Shown here piece after piece: positions 9,551 to 17,467 of a stretch of DNA of 48,714 nucleotides. The translations under genes and the position numbers were made by a program. The notes below the pieces were generated by a model. It did not search any database and was not told the origin of the DNA. It saw nothing but the letters and a program-made list of their open reading frames with translations. This stretch comes from an uncultured Pelagibacteraceae bacterium. Lineage in GTDB: Bacteria; Pseudomonadota; Alphaproteobacteria; Pelagibacterales; Pelagibacteraceae. The stretch's first letter is position 1; each line of letters opens with the position of its first letter. The DNA lies in assembly GCA_902522325.1 (NCBI GenBank), contig CABYVA010000006.1, positions 1 through 48,714 of the forward strand, given 5' to 3'.

Positions 9551-11245
9551 CTAATTAATTTTTATATATTTTGTGGCTAAAATAGGTCCAATTTTCTCTA
9601 TAATTTTGCCTGCAACCTCAACTGATGTCCATCCAGCAGTATTATAAGCCGTTCCCTTATATTTCCAACCTGAGCCATCTTTATAATGATAAATATATTC
9701 TTTATTAGGCTTAGGTTCGTCTAATAAAACTATCAAAACATACTTTGGTTTAGATGTTGGAAAAATAGCAGCAAAAGTATTTACCTTGTTTTTTGAATAT
9801 CCACCTACTTGAGTTTTTTGTGCTGTACCTGTTTTTCCTCCAACTTGATAACCTTTAATATTTGCAAACCCAGCAGTTCCTTCTTTAGTGGAAACTACTT
9901 TTCTTAAAATTGGATTTATTAAGTCTGATACTCCATCATTTAAAATTTTATTTTTAATTATTTTTTGAGAATTGTCTTTTTTAATTAAAGTTGGCTTTAT
10001 ATCGTATCCACCATTACTAATAATAGAATATCCTTTTGCTAATTGAAGAGGAGTAGTTGTTATCCCGTGACCAAAGGATGACGTAGCCAATTTACACTTA
10101 CCCCATTTAAATGATAAGGGTTGACCGACCTCTTCGATATCAAATTCAATTTTATTTAAAATTCCTATTTTTTCTAAAAAAGATTTAAATTTTTCTATTC
10201 CGATTTTTTGAGCAATTCTAACAGATCCAATATTTCCTGATCTTATTAAGATTTCTTCTGCTGTTAAATCAGATGGAATTTCATTATCATATTCTCTAAT
10301 CGGTCTTCCTGCACATGTGAGGTTTTTAGGCAGATCTTCAAATAATGTGTTTGGCTCAATCTCATTTTCATTTATTCCTGCTGCAAAAGTAAAAGTTTTA
10401 AAAACCGAACCAAGTTCATAAACTCCTTTGGATACTCTGTTAATAAACTTAATATCCTTAATTTCCTCTCTTTTGTTCAAATTAAAATCCGGTAAAGAAA
10501 CCATTGAAATTATATTTCCATTGTTTACGTTCATCAAAATTGCTGCGCTACCCACACTTCTAAAAATTTCTTGAAATTTTAAAAGCTCTTCTCTTATTAA
10601 AAATTGAATATCTGTATCAACTGTAAGTTTTAGTGGTTCTTTTCTAGATCTTAATTCATAATCATAAAATTTTTCAATACCTGATATTCCATTATTATCG
10701 TCATCTATTTGACCAATGATATGGCTAAATAAATTTTCCTGAGGATATATTCTTGATAATTTTTCCTCTGCTATAATTGATTTATCTCCCATCAAAAGAA
10801 CTTTTTCATATTTTTCTTCACTTATTTTTTTTGTGAAATAAAAAGTTTTATTACCATAAATTTTTTTTTTTATTTTTGAAAAATCTTTATCTGGATAAAT
10901 TAGTTTTAAATTTATCAATAATCTTTTTTTATCAATTGCTAAATTAGGATTAATTAATATATCTATTGTATTAATTGTTTTAGCTACAAAGTTTCCATTT
11001 ACATCGACTATGTCAGCCCTATAATTCGTTTTTATTGGCAAAGGATTTTTAATTTTTATTTTTGAATTTAACGAACCTAAATAAAATACTTTAAATGAAT
11101 AAATAATACATATGGTCAAAAATACAAAAAAAATAAAAGCAATTCTGTTGAATGTTATATTTAAATTAGATTTACTTTTTTCATAAAAAAATTCATTTTC
11201 ATAATCTTCCAATACTATTCTTTCGATTTTATCTTTATTGTTCAT
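9551..11245 (-). CDS. ftsI: Division transpeptidase FtsI (penicillin-binding protein 3)
   Basis: FtsI cross-links septal peptidoglycan in the periplasm and partners FtsW. The 564-residue protein has a cytoplasmic N terminus, one membrane anchor at about residues 34-56, a pedestal domain, and a transpeptidase domain with all three catalytic motifs: SVFK at 280-283 (nucleophile Ser280), SGN at 336-338 and KTG at 471-473. A single copy of each motif and one N-terminal anchor fit a monofunctional class B PBP. It overlaps ftsL by 11 bp upstream and lies 4 bp from murE-murF, the classical order. Confidence 0.97.
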   Translation of the reverse strand: MNNKDKIERIVLEDYENEFFYEKSKSNLNITFNRIAFIFFVFLTICIIYSFKVFYLGSLNSKIKIKNPLPIKTNYRADIVDVNGNFVAKTINTIDILINPNLAIDKKRLLINLKLIYPDKDFSKIKKKIYGNKTFYFTKKISEEKYEKVLLMGDKSIIAEEKLSRIYPQENLFSHIIGQIDDDNNGISGIEKFYDYELRSRKEPLKLTVDTDIQFLIREELLKFQEIFRSVGSAAILMNVNNGNIISMVSLPDFNLNKREEIKDIKFINRVSKGVYELGSVFKTFTFAAGINENEIEPNTLFEDLPKNLTCAGRPIREYDNEIPSDLTAEEILIRSGNIGSVRIAQKIGIEKFKSFLEKIGILNKIEFDIEEVGQPLSFKWGKCKLATSSFGHGITTTPLQLAKGYSIISNGGYDIKPTLIKKDNSQKIIKNKILNDGVSDLINPILRKVVSTKEGTAGFANIKGYQVGGKTGTAQKTQVGGYSKNKVNTFAAIFPTSKPKYVLIVLLDEPKPNKEYIYHYKDGSGWKYKGTAYNTAGWTSVEVAGKIIEKIGPILATKYIKIN

Positions 11246-11546
11246 TTTCTATTTTGTTAAATTCAGTAATTACTAATTTATCATTTATTTTTGTTATCTT
11301 TTTTACCTCGTTTATATCAATAGGAATTAAATCTTTTTCAAAGTATTTTGATTGATACTCTAATAATTTTTTAGGCGTTGTTAAAAAATTATAATCCAAT
11401 AAAACTAATTCAAATTTTTCTTTTAAAACATTTATATCTTCTTTAACCAAAAAGATTTTATCTTCTAATCTTTTTGTTGAGTTTTTTGTTACTGCTGTAA
11501 CTACAATTAAAAAAAAAATTGATAAAATAATAAAAAATTTACTCAT
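11235..11546 (-). CDS. ftsL: FtsL-like cell-division protein
   Basis: This 103-residue protein has a hydrophobic segment at about residues 3-20 followed by a predicted coiled coil (about 25-55), the bitopic layout of FtsL. FtsL proteins conserve shape rather than sequence, so the call rests on topology, size and position exactly between rsmH and ftsI. FtsL normally forms a periplasmic complex with FtsB and FtsQ and activates FtsW-FtsI. No ftsB or ftsQ is visible in the window. Its start overlaps the rsmH stop as ATGA. Confidence 0.8.
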   Translation of the reverse strand: MSKFFIILSIFFLIVVTAVTKNSTKRLEDKIFLVKEDINVLKEKFELVLLDYNFLTTPKKLLEYQSKYFEKDLIPIDINEVKKITKINDKLVITEFNKIENEQ

Positions 11547-12553
11547 AGTTTTTTGGAATAATTTTCAATATCAATTAAATATTTAAATTTATTCAATATA
11601 TCTGTTTCAAAATCATTAAAATTTTCTTGTTTTGTGGCAAATCTTAATTTCGCAGATCTTGATGAAATATTTTCTTTAATTTCTTTATCAGATGGAATTA
11701 TTGGTTTTTTACTCATAACTTTGAATAAATTCTTTTTCTCTTGTTCTTTTGGCATATATCTGGAGACACTTTTATTTTCGGATAAACTTTTGAAAAAATA
11801 CTTTACAATTTTATCTTCTAATGAATGAAAACTAACAACAACAATTATTCCATTTTTTTTAAGTATTTTAGTTGCATTTATTAAACCATAAATTAATTCA
11901 GTGATTTCCTTGTTAACAAAGATTCTTAATGCTTGGAAAACTTTTGTTGCGGCATGTACTTTGTAGTATTTTTTTTTTTTTGAAGAATATATTATTTTTA
12001 CTAGTGTAGGTATGTCTATATTTTTAACTTTCCTATCTTTTGTGATCTTATATGCTATTTTTTTATAATCTTTTTCATCCCCAAAATATCTAAATATATT
12101 TTCTAAATCTTTTTGATCCAGTTTGCATATAGCATCTTTTGCTGAAAATTTGTTTAAACCCATCCTCATATCAAGTTCGCCTTTTGAATTAAAAGATAAG
12201 CCTTTCTCTAGATTTTTAATTTGGGTGTATGAATATCCAAGATCGAAAATTATTCCTTTAATTTTTTCATTTCTTAAATCTATGGTATCTATCTCGCTAA
12301 ATTTTTTATTATTAAATATAAACCTATTTTTAAGCTTTTTTTTAATTTCTGAAGCTATTTTCTCTGAGTCTTTATCTCTATCAAGACTAATTACTTTTGT
12401 ATTTGAAAATTCTAAAATTTTTTTTGAATAACCACCTTGACCAAATGTGCAGTCAATAAATGTGCCACCATATTGAGGGGTAATAATGCTGATTATTTCA
12501 TCTAGCAGTACCGAATAATGTTTTTTTTTGTTCGGTATTATGGTGGCAATCAT
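11543..12553 (-). CDS. rsmH: 16S rRNA (cytosine-1402-N4)-methyltransferase RsmH
   Basis: RsmH (formerly MraW) methylates C1402 of 16S rRNA at the decoding site. The 336-residue protein starts with the family block HYSVLLDE and the SAM-binding motif TFGQGGYS around residues 36-43. Later come FDLGYSY, LDMRMG and VVSFHSLED motifs. It sits in its usual dcw place before ftsL, but the gene before it is ftsZ rather than mraZ. An 18-bp gap separates it from ftsZ. Confidence 0.96.
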   Translation of the reverse strand: MIATIIPNKKKHYSVLLDEIISIITPQYGGTFIDCTFGQGGYSKKILEFSNTKVISLDRDKDSEKIASEIKKKLKNRFIFNNKKFSEIDTIDLRNEKIKGIIFDLGYSYTQIKNLEKGLSFNSKGELDMRMGLNKFSAKDAICKLDQKDLENIFRYFGDEKDYKKIAYKITKDRKVKNIDIPTLVKIIYSSKKKKYYKVHAATKVFQALRIFVNKEITELIYGLINATKILKKNGIIVVVSFHSLEDKIVKYFFKSLSENKSVSRYMPKEQEKKNLFKVMSKKPIIPSDKEIKENISSRSAKLRFATKQENFNDFETDILNKFKYLIDIENYSKKL

Positions 12554-12571
12554 TTATTTTTACGAAGACCA

Positions 12572-14044
12572 TTAGTTTTTTTGTCTTCTTAAAAATGCTG
12601 GTATTTCCAACTCATCTTCCTCGGAAAAATCATTCTTATCATCAGATGACATAGAATCGTCAGAAACATTATTTTCTTCAGGATTAAAAAGCTCTGGTGT
12701 TTCTTGCTCAATTTCAAAATTTTCTAAACCATTAGAGATATTTTCTGACTCTTCCCTTAAGTTTGTTAAATCATCTTCTTTATGACCCGTGTCCTCATAA
12801 ACTGAGTCTTCATTTTTTTGATAATCTTCTAAAAACTGTTCGTTATACTCATGATTTAAATCTTTAATAGATGAAGAAGATGTATCGATATTCTCCTTTA
12901 CATCTGCGGTGACTTCATTTTCAAGTTTTAAGGCGTTCGCGCCATGAGTAATTGGATTACTCTGAGTATTTGAAAAATTAAAAGACTGCGTAGGAGCAAT
13001 ATTTGAAAAATCTGAATATCCTGGGTTCCTATTTTGAATTCTGTGAACCATGTTTATTACAGATTTTGACTCAGGTTGTTGGCCGTCTAAAGATGTTGCA
13101 ACAATAGATACTCTTATCTTTCCTTCAAGCGAAGTATCTGTAATTGCACCAATAATCACTTCTGCTTCTACATCAACTTCTGACCTTATTTTATTAACTA
13201 CTTCATCTACTTCAAAAAGTTTAAGATCATCACCGCCAGTGATATTTACTAACAATCCTTTAGCACCTTTAAGTGTATAATCATCAATTAAAGGATTGCT
13301 TATTGCCATTTCTGTAGCTTTCATTGCTCTTCCTTCTCCTTCGGCTTCTCCAGTACCCATCATGGCCTTGCCCATTGATGCCATTACAGTTTCAACATCA
13401 GCAAAATCTAAGTTTATTATGCCTGGCCTGACCATCAAATCTGTTACACTCTGAACTCCGTGCATCAAAACGTTATTAGAAAGATTAAAAGATTCTTTAA
13501 AAGTAGTTTGTTCATTTGCAATTTTAAATAAATTTTGATTGGGAATTACAATGATTGTATCAACATGTTTTCTTAACTCTTCAAGTCCTAATTGAGCTCG
13601 TCTCATTCTTGAAGGACCTTCGTACAGAAAAGGAAGAGTAACCACGCCAACTGTTAAAATATTTAATTCTTTTGCTGCTCTAGCTATTACGTGAGCAGCA
13701 CCAGTGCCTGTTCCACCGCCCATTCCCGCAGCAATAAAAACCATGTTTGCACCTTGTAGACAATTTACTATTTCATTTAAAGATTCATCTGCAGCTGCTT
13801 GACCAATATCAATTTTTGCACCTGCTCCCAGACCTTTTGTTACATTAACTCCTATTTGAATTTTTGCTTTTGCTTTACTATGTTTTAAATCTTGCGCATC
13901 TGTATTTACAGCAATGAATTCAACTCCTTGTAATCCATTATCAATCATTTCATTAATTGCGTTTCCTCCTGCTCCTCCAACTCCTAAAACTAATAATCTT
14001 GGTTGTAATTCTTTAATTTCTGGTGCTTTAAAGTTTATTGACAT
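12572..14044 (-). CDS. ftsZ: Cell-division GTPase FtsZ
   Basis: FtsZ is the tubulin homologue that forms the cytokinetic ring. The 490 residues show the GTP-binding glycine loop GGGTGTG at 109-115, the synergy (T7) loop NLDFAD at 211-216 that completes the GTPase site between subunits, and an intact core to about residue 320. An acidic, serine- and asparagine-rich linker of roughly 155 residues then leads to the conserved C-terminal peptide IPAFLRRQ, which binds membrane tethers such as FtsA. The gene lies 9 bp after mraZ and so is the second gene of the dcw operon. ftsZ usually closes this cluster, so its place here is unusual. Confidence 0.98.
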   Translation of the reverse strand: MSINFKAPEIKELQPRLLVLGVGGAGGNAINEMIDNGLQGVEFIAVNTDAQDLKHSKAKAKIQIGVNVTKGLGAGAKIDIGQAAADESLNEIVNCLQGANMVFIAAGMGGGTGTGAAHVIARAAKELNILTVGVVTLPFLYEGPSRMRRAQLGLEELRKHVDTIIVIPNQNLFKIANEQTTFKESFNLSNNVLMHGVQSVTDLMVRPGIINLDFADVETVMASMGKAMMGTGEAEGEGRAMKATEMAISNPLIDDYTLKGAKGLLVNITGGDDLKLFEVDEVVNKIRSEVDVEAEVIIGAITDTSLEGKIRVSIVATSLDGQQPESKSVINMVHRIQNRNPGYSDFSNIAPTQSFNFSNTQSNPITHGANALKLENEVTADVKENIDTSSSSIKDLNHEYNEQFLEDYQKNEDSVYEDTGHKEDDLTNLREESENISNGLENFEIEQETPELFNPEENNVSDDSMSSDDKNDFSEEDELEIPAFLRRQKN

Positions 14045-14053
14045 TTTACCCCT

Positions 14054-14512
14054 CTAGTTATTATTTAATTGTTTCTCCCATTTAAGGCTTGCACGGTTTA
14101 AATTAGATTTCTTTCTTGCACTTACCCTAAATTTTTCAAAAATTATTGGCTCCCATATTTGGAATGTTTTTCCTTGGCCAACAAATAAAACATTATTCTT
14201 AATTTTCGCATGTTTTAGTAATTTTTCTGGAATTGAAATTCTGCCTTCACTATCAAATTGTAAATTAATACTTGCTGATAATATTGAAGTAGCAAAGAAA
14301 TCTTTTTTTTCTTCAAAAGGATTTAAAGCATCGATTGCATTAGAAATTTTTTCTATTCTATCTTGGGGCCAAGCTTCTATGGATGAATTATTAAAAGATG
14401 GATAACATACTACGCCATTATAGCCTAAGTTTGAAAGGTGCGATCTAAAACTAGCAGGCACTGACACCCTCCCTTTTTTGTCCAATTTGTTCTCGTAGGT
14501 CGATAAAAACAT
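14054..14512 (-). CDS. mraZ: Transcriptional regulator MraZ
   Basis: MraZ is a DNA-binding protein with two tandem SpoVT/AbrB-like domains that, in E. coli, represses its own dcw operon. The 152 residues begin with the standard FLSTYENKLDKKGRVSVPASF-type block (about 3-22) and contain a second copy of the motif (LQFDSEGRISIPE, about 69-81). It is the first gene of the operon. A sigma-70 promoter and three TGGGN repeats lie just upstream, which supports autoregulation. Confidence 0.96.
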   Translation of the reverse strand: MFLSTYENKLDKKGRVSVPASFRSHLSNLGYNGVVCYPSFNNSSIEAWPQDRIEKISNAIDALNPFEEKKDFFATSILSASINLQFDSEGRISIPEKLLKHAKIKNNVLFVGQGKTFQIWEPIIFEKFRVSARKKSNLNRASLKWEKQLNNN

Positions 14513-14542
14513 AATTCATAAGTTCCTATATAATCCCTTATT

Positions 14543-14567
14543 TGGGAATTTATGGGATCATATGGGT
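14543..14567 (+). promoter_or_regulatory. MraZ operator: three TGGGN repeats at 10-bp pitch
   Basis: On the plus strand TGGGA (14543), TGGGA (14553) and TGGGT (14563) are direct repeats separated by 5-bp spacers. This is the spacing known for E. coli MraZ, which binds three TGGGN repeats with 5-nt spacers. The array covers the -10 box and the predicted start site of the mraZ promoter, so bound MraZ would block RNA polymerase. That the site works this way here is inference. Confidence 0.75.
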
Positions 14568-14585
14568 TTTCAACCTATGCGTCAA
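14557..14585 (-). promoter_or_regulatory. Sigma-70 promoter of the mraZ-led dcw operon
   Basis: Reading the minus strand, TTGACG (14585-14580) and TATGAT (14562-14557) are separated by exactly 17 bp. That is a strong match to the sigma-70 consensus, and transcription would start near 14550, about 40 bases before the mraZ ATG. An AGGA stretch about a dozen bases before the ATG may serve as ribosome binding site. No other promoter is evident before 725, since all gaps in the operon are 18 bp or less. Confidence 0.7.
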
Positions 14586-14677
14586 TCCTTAATTTTGGCT
14601 GATTTGTGTGTGATATTTATGAATATACTACTTAAAGTATACCCAATTATATTTTTTAGAAAACCAACCTATTGATG

Positions 14678-14712
14678 AAAAAAAAGAACATAAATGACTC
14701 AAGAGTGAGTCA
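14678..14712 (-). terminator. Possible intrinsic terminator of rnpB
   Basis: A perfect 7-bp inverted repeat, TGACTCA and TGAGTCA with a 4-base loop (14695-14712), is followed on the minus strand by a T-rich stretch ending in eight T (14685-14678). The T tract begins about nine bases after the stem, longer than ideal, so this is a moderate call. It lies about 48 bases past the 3' end of rnpB. The rest of the 247-bp space between rnpB and mraZ holds only the mraZ promoter region. Confidence 0.45.
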
Positions 14713-14759
14713 AAACAGGAACATTTTAAATTAATATATTTTAAACTGTGAGTAAATTT

Positions 14760-15115
14760 GCCAGATAAACTATAAGCCGGGTTCTGTCTTTTAAACCTAT
14801 CATTTGTCTAGACTTAAGATCACTCTTAAGCTCAAGCAACCAACCCTGATGACTAGCCAAAGACTGCTTTTAGTTTTTCAACAATGTCATCTCTACTTGG
14901 TTTTGCTCCCAGTGGGGTTTTCCATGCGCTAATTGTTACCAATTTAGCCGGTGTGCTCTTACCACACCTTTTCACCCTTGCCTTGATTAGGCGGTTTATT
15001 TTCTGTGGCACTATCCCTGGGGTTTCCCCCGCCAGGCATTACCTGGCACTGTGTCTTCGTAGAGCCCGGACTTTCCTCTTTAAAATTAATTAAAGCGATA
15101 AGTCATTTATCTGGC
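14760..15115 (-). ncRNA. rnpB: RNase P RNA (bacterial type A)
   Basis: This is the catalytic RNA of RNase P, which trims the 5' ends of precursor tRNAs. On the minus strand, GAGGAAAGTCCGGGCTC near the 5' end and ACAGAACCCGGCTTA near the 3' end are the two universally conserved P4-forming regions. The internal AGGGTGAAAAGGTG and GGTAAGAGCACACCGG blocks also match the bacterial consensus. The ends were set by the terminal P1 helix, GCCAGATAAA pairing with TTTATCTGGC, which is a perfect 10 bp. The length of 356 nt is in the normal range. Open frames across this stretch are spurious. Confidence 0.96.
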
Positions 15116-15121
15116 TTGTTT

Positions 15122-15149
15122 AATCTATTAATTAATCGCTACTTTTCAA
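15122..15149 (-). promoter_or_regulatory. Likely promoter of rnpB
   Basis: On the minus strand TTGAAA (15149-15144), a 16-bp spacer and TAGATT (15127-15122) lie so that transcription would begin about 7 bases after the -10 box, at the G that opens the P1 helix of RNase P RNA (15115). The agreement between promoter position and RNA end supports both calls. The boxes sit in the 44-bp gap after the upstream amidase gene. Confidence 0.5.
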
Positions 15150-15159
15150 GTAAAAAAAT

Positions 15160-15879
15160 TTAAATCAATTTTTGGCTAATAAATAGGCTTTCTTGATCAA
15201 TTTTTCCATTAATAAGTTCTGGCCTATATCTTCTTTGAAAAGCTTTTGTAACATATCTTAAATAATTGTTTTTTTTAGAATTTGTTGAATATCCAATTTT
15301 AAAAACATTGTTAAAGAAATTTCTTTGTAATAATTGATTACATTTTTTGTTTCTTAATTTTCTTAATTTTTTACTATCTAATTTATGCCAAATTCCAATT
15401 TTCCTTTTAGCCAAATATCTCCATGGAAATTTTTCTCCAGGGTCTTTTTTTCGATCTGGCGCGATATCAGAATGTCCGAGAAAATTTTTTTTATTAATTT
15501 TATATTTTTTCATTAGTATTTTGCTTAATTTAATCAATGAATTAATCTGTTTTTTTGAAAATTTTTTATAACCAAATTGATGACCAGGATTTGCAATTTC
15601 AATTCCTATTGAGCTTTTATTTAATGAATTTTCTTTACCCCAGCATGAAATTCCAGCATGCCAAGCTATATATAAATCTGGTACCATATTAATTATTTGA
15701 CCATTTCCCTTTACCATATAATGTGCAGCAACCTGAGATTGTATATTTGTTAGCCAACTAATTGCTGATTTTTCACTTTTCATTCCCGTATAATGAAAAA
15801 CTACAAATTTAATATCTTTTTTTACCCTTTTTTTAGGATTAAAATTAATCGAATAATTTTTAGTTGTTTTTAAAGGCAT
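15160..15879 (-). CDS. N-acetylmuramoyl-L-alanine amidase, AmpD/AmiD type
   Basis: This zinc amidase cuts the bond between N-acetylmuramic acid and L-alanine, probably in cell-wall turnover or recycling. The Amidase_2 domain spans about residues 20-165. Zinc ligands by family alignment are His29 (FHYTG), His136 (LGHSDIAP) and Asp146 (DPG). A conserved AWHAG lies near 72-76. The last 50 residues (about 190-239) resemble a small peptidoglycan-binding helical domain (AFQRRYRPELINGKID). I see no signal peptide, so it may act in the cytoplasm like AmpD even though the two-domain layout recalls AmiD. It is transcribed toward rnpB. Confidence 0.88.
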   Translation of the reverse strand: MPLKTTKNYSINFNPKKRVKKDIKFVVFHYTGMKSEKSAISWLTNIQSQVAAHYMVKGNGQIINMVPDLYIAWHAGISCWGKENSLNKSSIGIEIANPGHQFGYKKFSKKQINSLIKLSKILMKKYKINKKNFLGHSDIAPDRKKDPGEKFPWRYLAKRKIGIWHKLDSKKLRKLRNKKCNQLLQRNFFNNVFKIGYSTNSKKNNYLRYVTKAFQRRYRPELINGKIDQESLFISQKLI

Positions 15880-15949
15880 TCTATATGTTTTTATCTTATT
15901 TTTATCACTTTAACATTTCTCTTAAAAGCATTATACACGAGTTTAGATA

Positions 15950-16735
15950 ATGAAAAAAATTATATTAACTTTTTTAATAACAATATCCTTATTATTCAGT
16001 GCACATGCTGGATCTGAAAGTGAAAATTCACTATCAGGCAAAAAAAATACAAATCCAAAGGATTGCTTTGAAAAAGTAAATAGAGCTACTTTTGCATTTA
16101 ACAATGGATTAGATAAAGTTATATTTAAACCTGTTGCAAAGCTTTATAGACAGCTGCCGTCTCCAGCAAGAACGGGTTTAGGAAACATGCTAAATAATTT
16201 GTCAAACCTTACAACCATTCCAAATAATATTTTGCAAGGAAGTCTAGATACAGCAGGAACAAACCTAGCAAGATTTGGGTTAAACTCAACAGTAGGAATA
16301 CTTGGAATATTTGATGTTGCCTCTTCAGTTGGTTTCCCTGAATACATAAAAGAAGATTATGGACAAACATTTGGTACGATGGGATTTGGAGAAGGTTGTT
16401 ATGTGGTTCTGCCAGTGCTTGGGCCTTCAACTGTTAGAGATGTTGCTGGCACTGTAATAAGTTTTGTGGGTGGAGATCCATGGTATAATGTTACAGTGAA
16501 AAACGACACACAATATTTTACCGAATCAGATTATTACGTATCTAGAATAACAGGTGGAGTAGATTTTAGAGCAAAAAATTTAGAGACTCTTGAAAATTTA
16601 GAAAACAATGCAATTGATTTCTATGCCTCTGTAAGAAGTTTGTATATTCAAGATAGAAAACAAAAAATTATCAATTCAAAAAAAATTATTGATACCCAGA
16701 ATGATAGCGACTGGGAGGAAATAGATACAGAATAA
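15950..16735 (+). CDS. mlaA: MlaA (VacJ) family protein
   Basis: MlaA removes mislocalised phospholipids from the outer leaflet of the outer membrane and hands them to MlaC. The 261-residue protein has an N-terminal signal peptide (about 1-20) and the family core: NRATFAFNNGLD, LNNLSNLTTIPNN, the amphipathic GILGIFDVAS segment, DYGQTFG, and YVVLPVLGPSTVRD. Unlike the E. coli protein there is no lipobox cysteine; the signal ends AHA-G, which looks like a type I cleavage site. The gene is followed 13 bp later by mlaC, so the two form a pair. The acidic C-terminal tail is unremarkable. Confidence 0.92.
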   Translation: MKKIILTFLITISLLFSAHAGSESENSLSGKKNTNPKDCFEKVNRATFAFNNGLDKVIFKPVAKLYRQLPSPARTGLGNMLNNLSNLTTIPNNILQGSLDTAGTNLARFGLNSTVGILGIFDVASSVGFPEYIKEDYGQTFGTMGFGEGCYVVLPVLGPSTVRDVAGTVISFVGGDPWYNVTVKNDTQYFTESDYYVSRITGGVDFRAKNLETLENLENNAIDFYASVRSLYIQDRKQKIINSKKIIDTQNDSDWEEIDTE

Positions 16736-16748
16736 TTCCAGCTATATC

Positions 16749-17351
16749 ATGAATTTAAAAAAAAAAATTTTTAAATTTTTTTTAATAATTTATTTTATTT
16801 CAACACATTCAACAAATTCTTTATCATTAGAACCTAAAGATTTTGTTCAATCGATTGTTGATCAAGCTTCACAAATACTTAGTAAAAGTTATTCCAAAGA
16901 AGAAAAAATTGCAAAACTAAAATTAATTGCAAAAGAAAATGTAGATATTAAAGGAATAGGATTTTATTCTTTAGGATCTCATAGAAAATCATTATCAGAT
17001 GATAAAAAAAAAGAATATATTGATATTTTCGAACAATATTTTTTAAAAAGTTTTTCAAGTAGATTGGCTGAGTACACTGATCCAAAAATCGAAGTAAATG
17101 ATCAAGAAAAATTGAATGAGAAATATACAATGGTATCAAGTGTTTTATTGGCAACTAAAGACAAGCCTCAAATCAAAATCGATTGGCGAATTATTACAAA
17201 AAATCCTGACAAACCATTAATCATCGATGTGGTAATCGAAGGGGTAAGTCTTGCTAAAGTGCAAAAAGAAGAATTTAATTCTACTATCCAAACCAACGAT
17301 GGGGATATAAACTCATTACTTTTTAGTTTGAAAGAATTTGTTAACAAATAG
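16749..17351 (+). CDS. mlaC: Periplasmic phospholipid-binding protein MlaC
   Basis: MlaC (Ttg2D/toluene-tolerance family) shuttles phospholipids across the periplasm between MlaA and the inner-membrane MlaFEDB transporter. The 200-residue protein has a basic, hydrophobic N-terminal signal (about 1-26). The mature part carries the family pattern with F-V, a DIKGIGFYSLG segment near 72, YIDIFEQYFLKSFSSRLAEY around 100-115, and IDWRI followed by IIDVVIEGVSLA near 160-172. It is paired with mlaA. The ABC-transporter genes mlaD, mlaE and mlaF are not in this window. It ends 4 bp before a convergent tRNA gene. Confidence 0.93.
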   Translation: MNLKKKIFKFFLIIYFISTHSTNSLSLEPKDFVQSIVDQASQILSKSYSKEEKIAKLKLIAKENVDIKGIGFYSLGSHRKSLSDDKKKEYIDIFEQYFLKSFSSRLAEYTDPKIEVNDQEKLNEKYTMVSSVLLATKDKPQIKIDWRIITKNPDKPLIIDVVIEGVSLAKVQKEEFNSTIQTNDGDINSLLFSLKEFVNK

Positions 17352-17355
17352 TTTT

Positions 17356-17432
17356 TGGTGGGCCCGCCAGGACTCGAACCTGGGACCAATACATTATGAG
17401 TGTACTGCTCTAACCAACTGAGCTACAGGCCC
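17356..17432 (-). tRNA. tRNA with anticodon CAT (Met or Ile2)
   Basis: A 77-nt cloverleaf reads on the minus strand. The 7-bp acceptor stem GGGCCTG/CGGGCCC has one G-T pair. TAGCTCAGTTGG gives the D arm, CTCATAA is the anticodon loop with CAT, GGTTCGAGTCC gives the T arm, and the CCA tail is encoded. The first pair G-C rules out a typical initiator tRNA. A CAT anticodon may be elongator methionine or, if the C is converted to lysidine by TilS, isoleucine for AUA codons. The TTGGTC variable region resembles E. coli ileX, but I cannot settle it by reading. It lies 35 bp past the O-antigen ligase gene on the same strand. Confidence 0.95.
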
Positions 17433-17467
17433 TTTCAGTAATCTAGCTTTTACTTTGTTTTTAAATT

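Noticed and set aside
14884-15093. Plus-strand open frame of 69 codons
   Set aside because: It lies wholly inside rnpB on the opposite strand; the conserved RNase P RNA elements explain the sequence.
15905-15940. Plus-strand promoter for mlaA (TTTAAC, 16 bp, TTATAC)
   Set aside because: The -35 match is poor and similar boxes are frequent in such A+T-rich DNA, so I did not list it.
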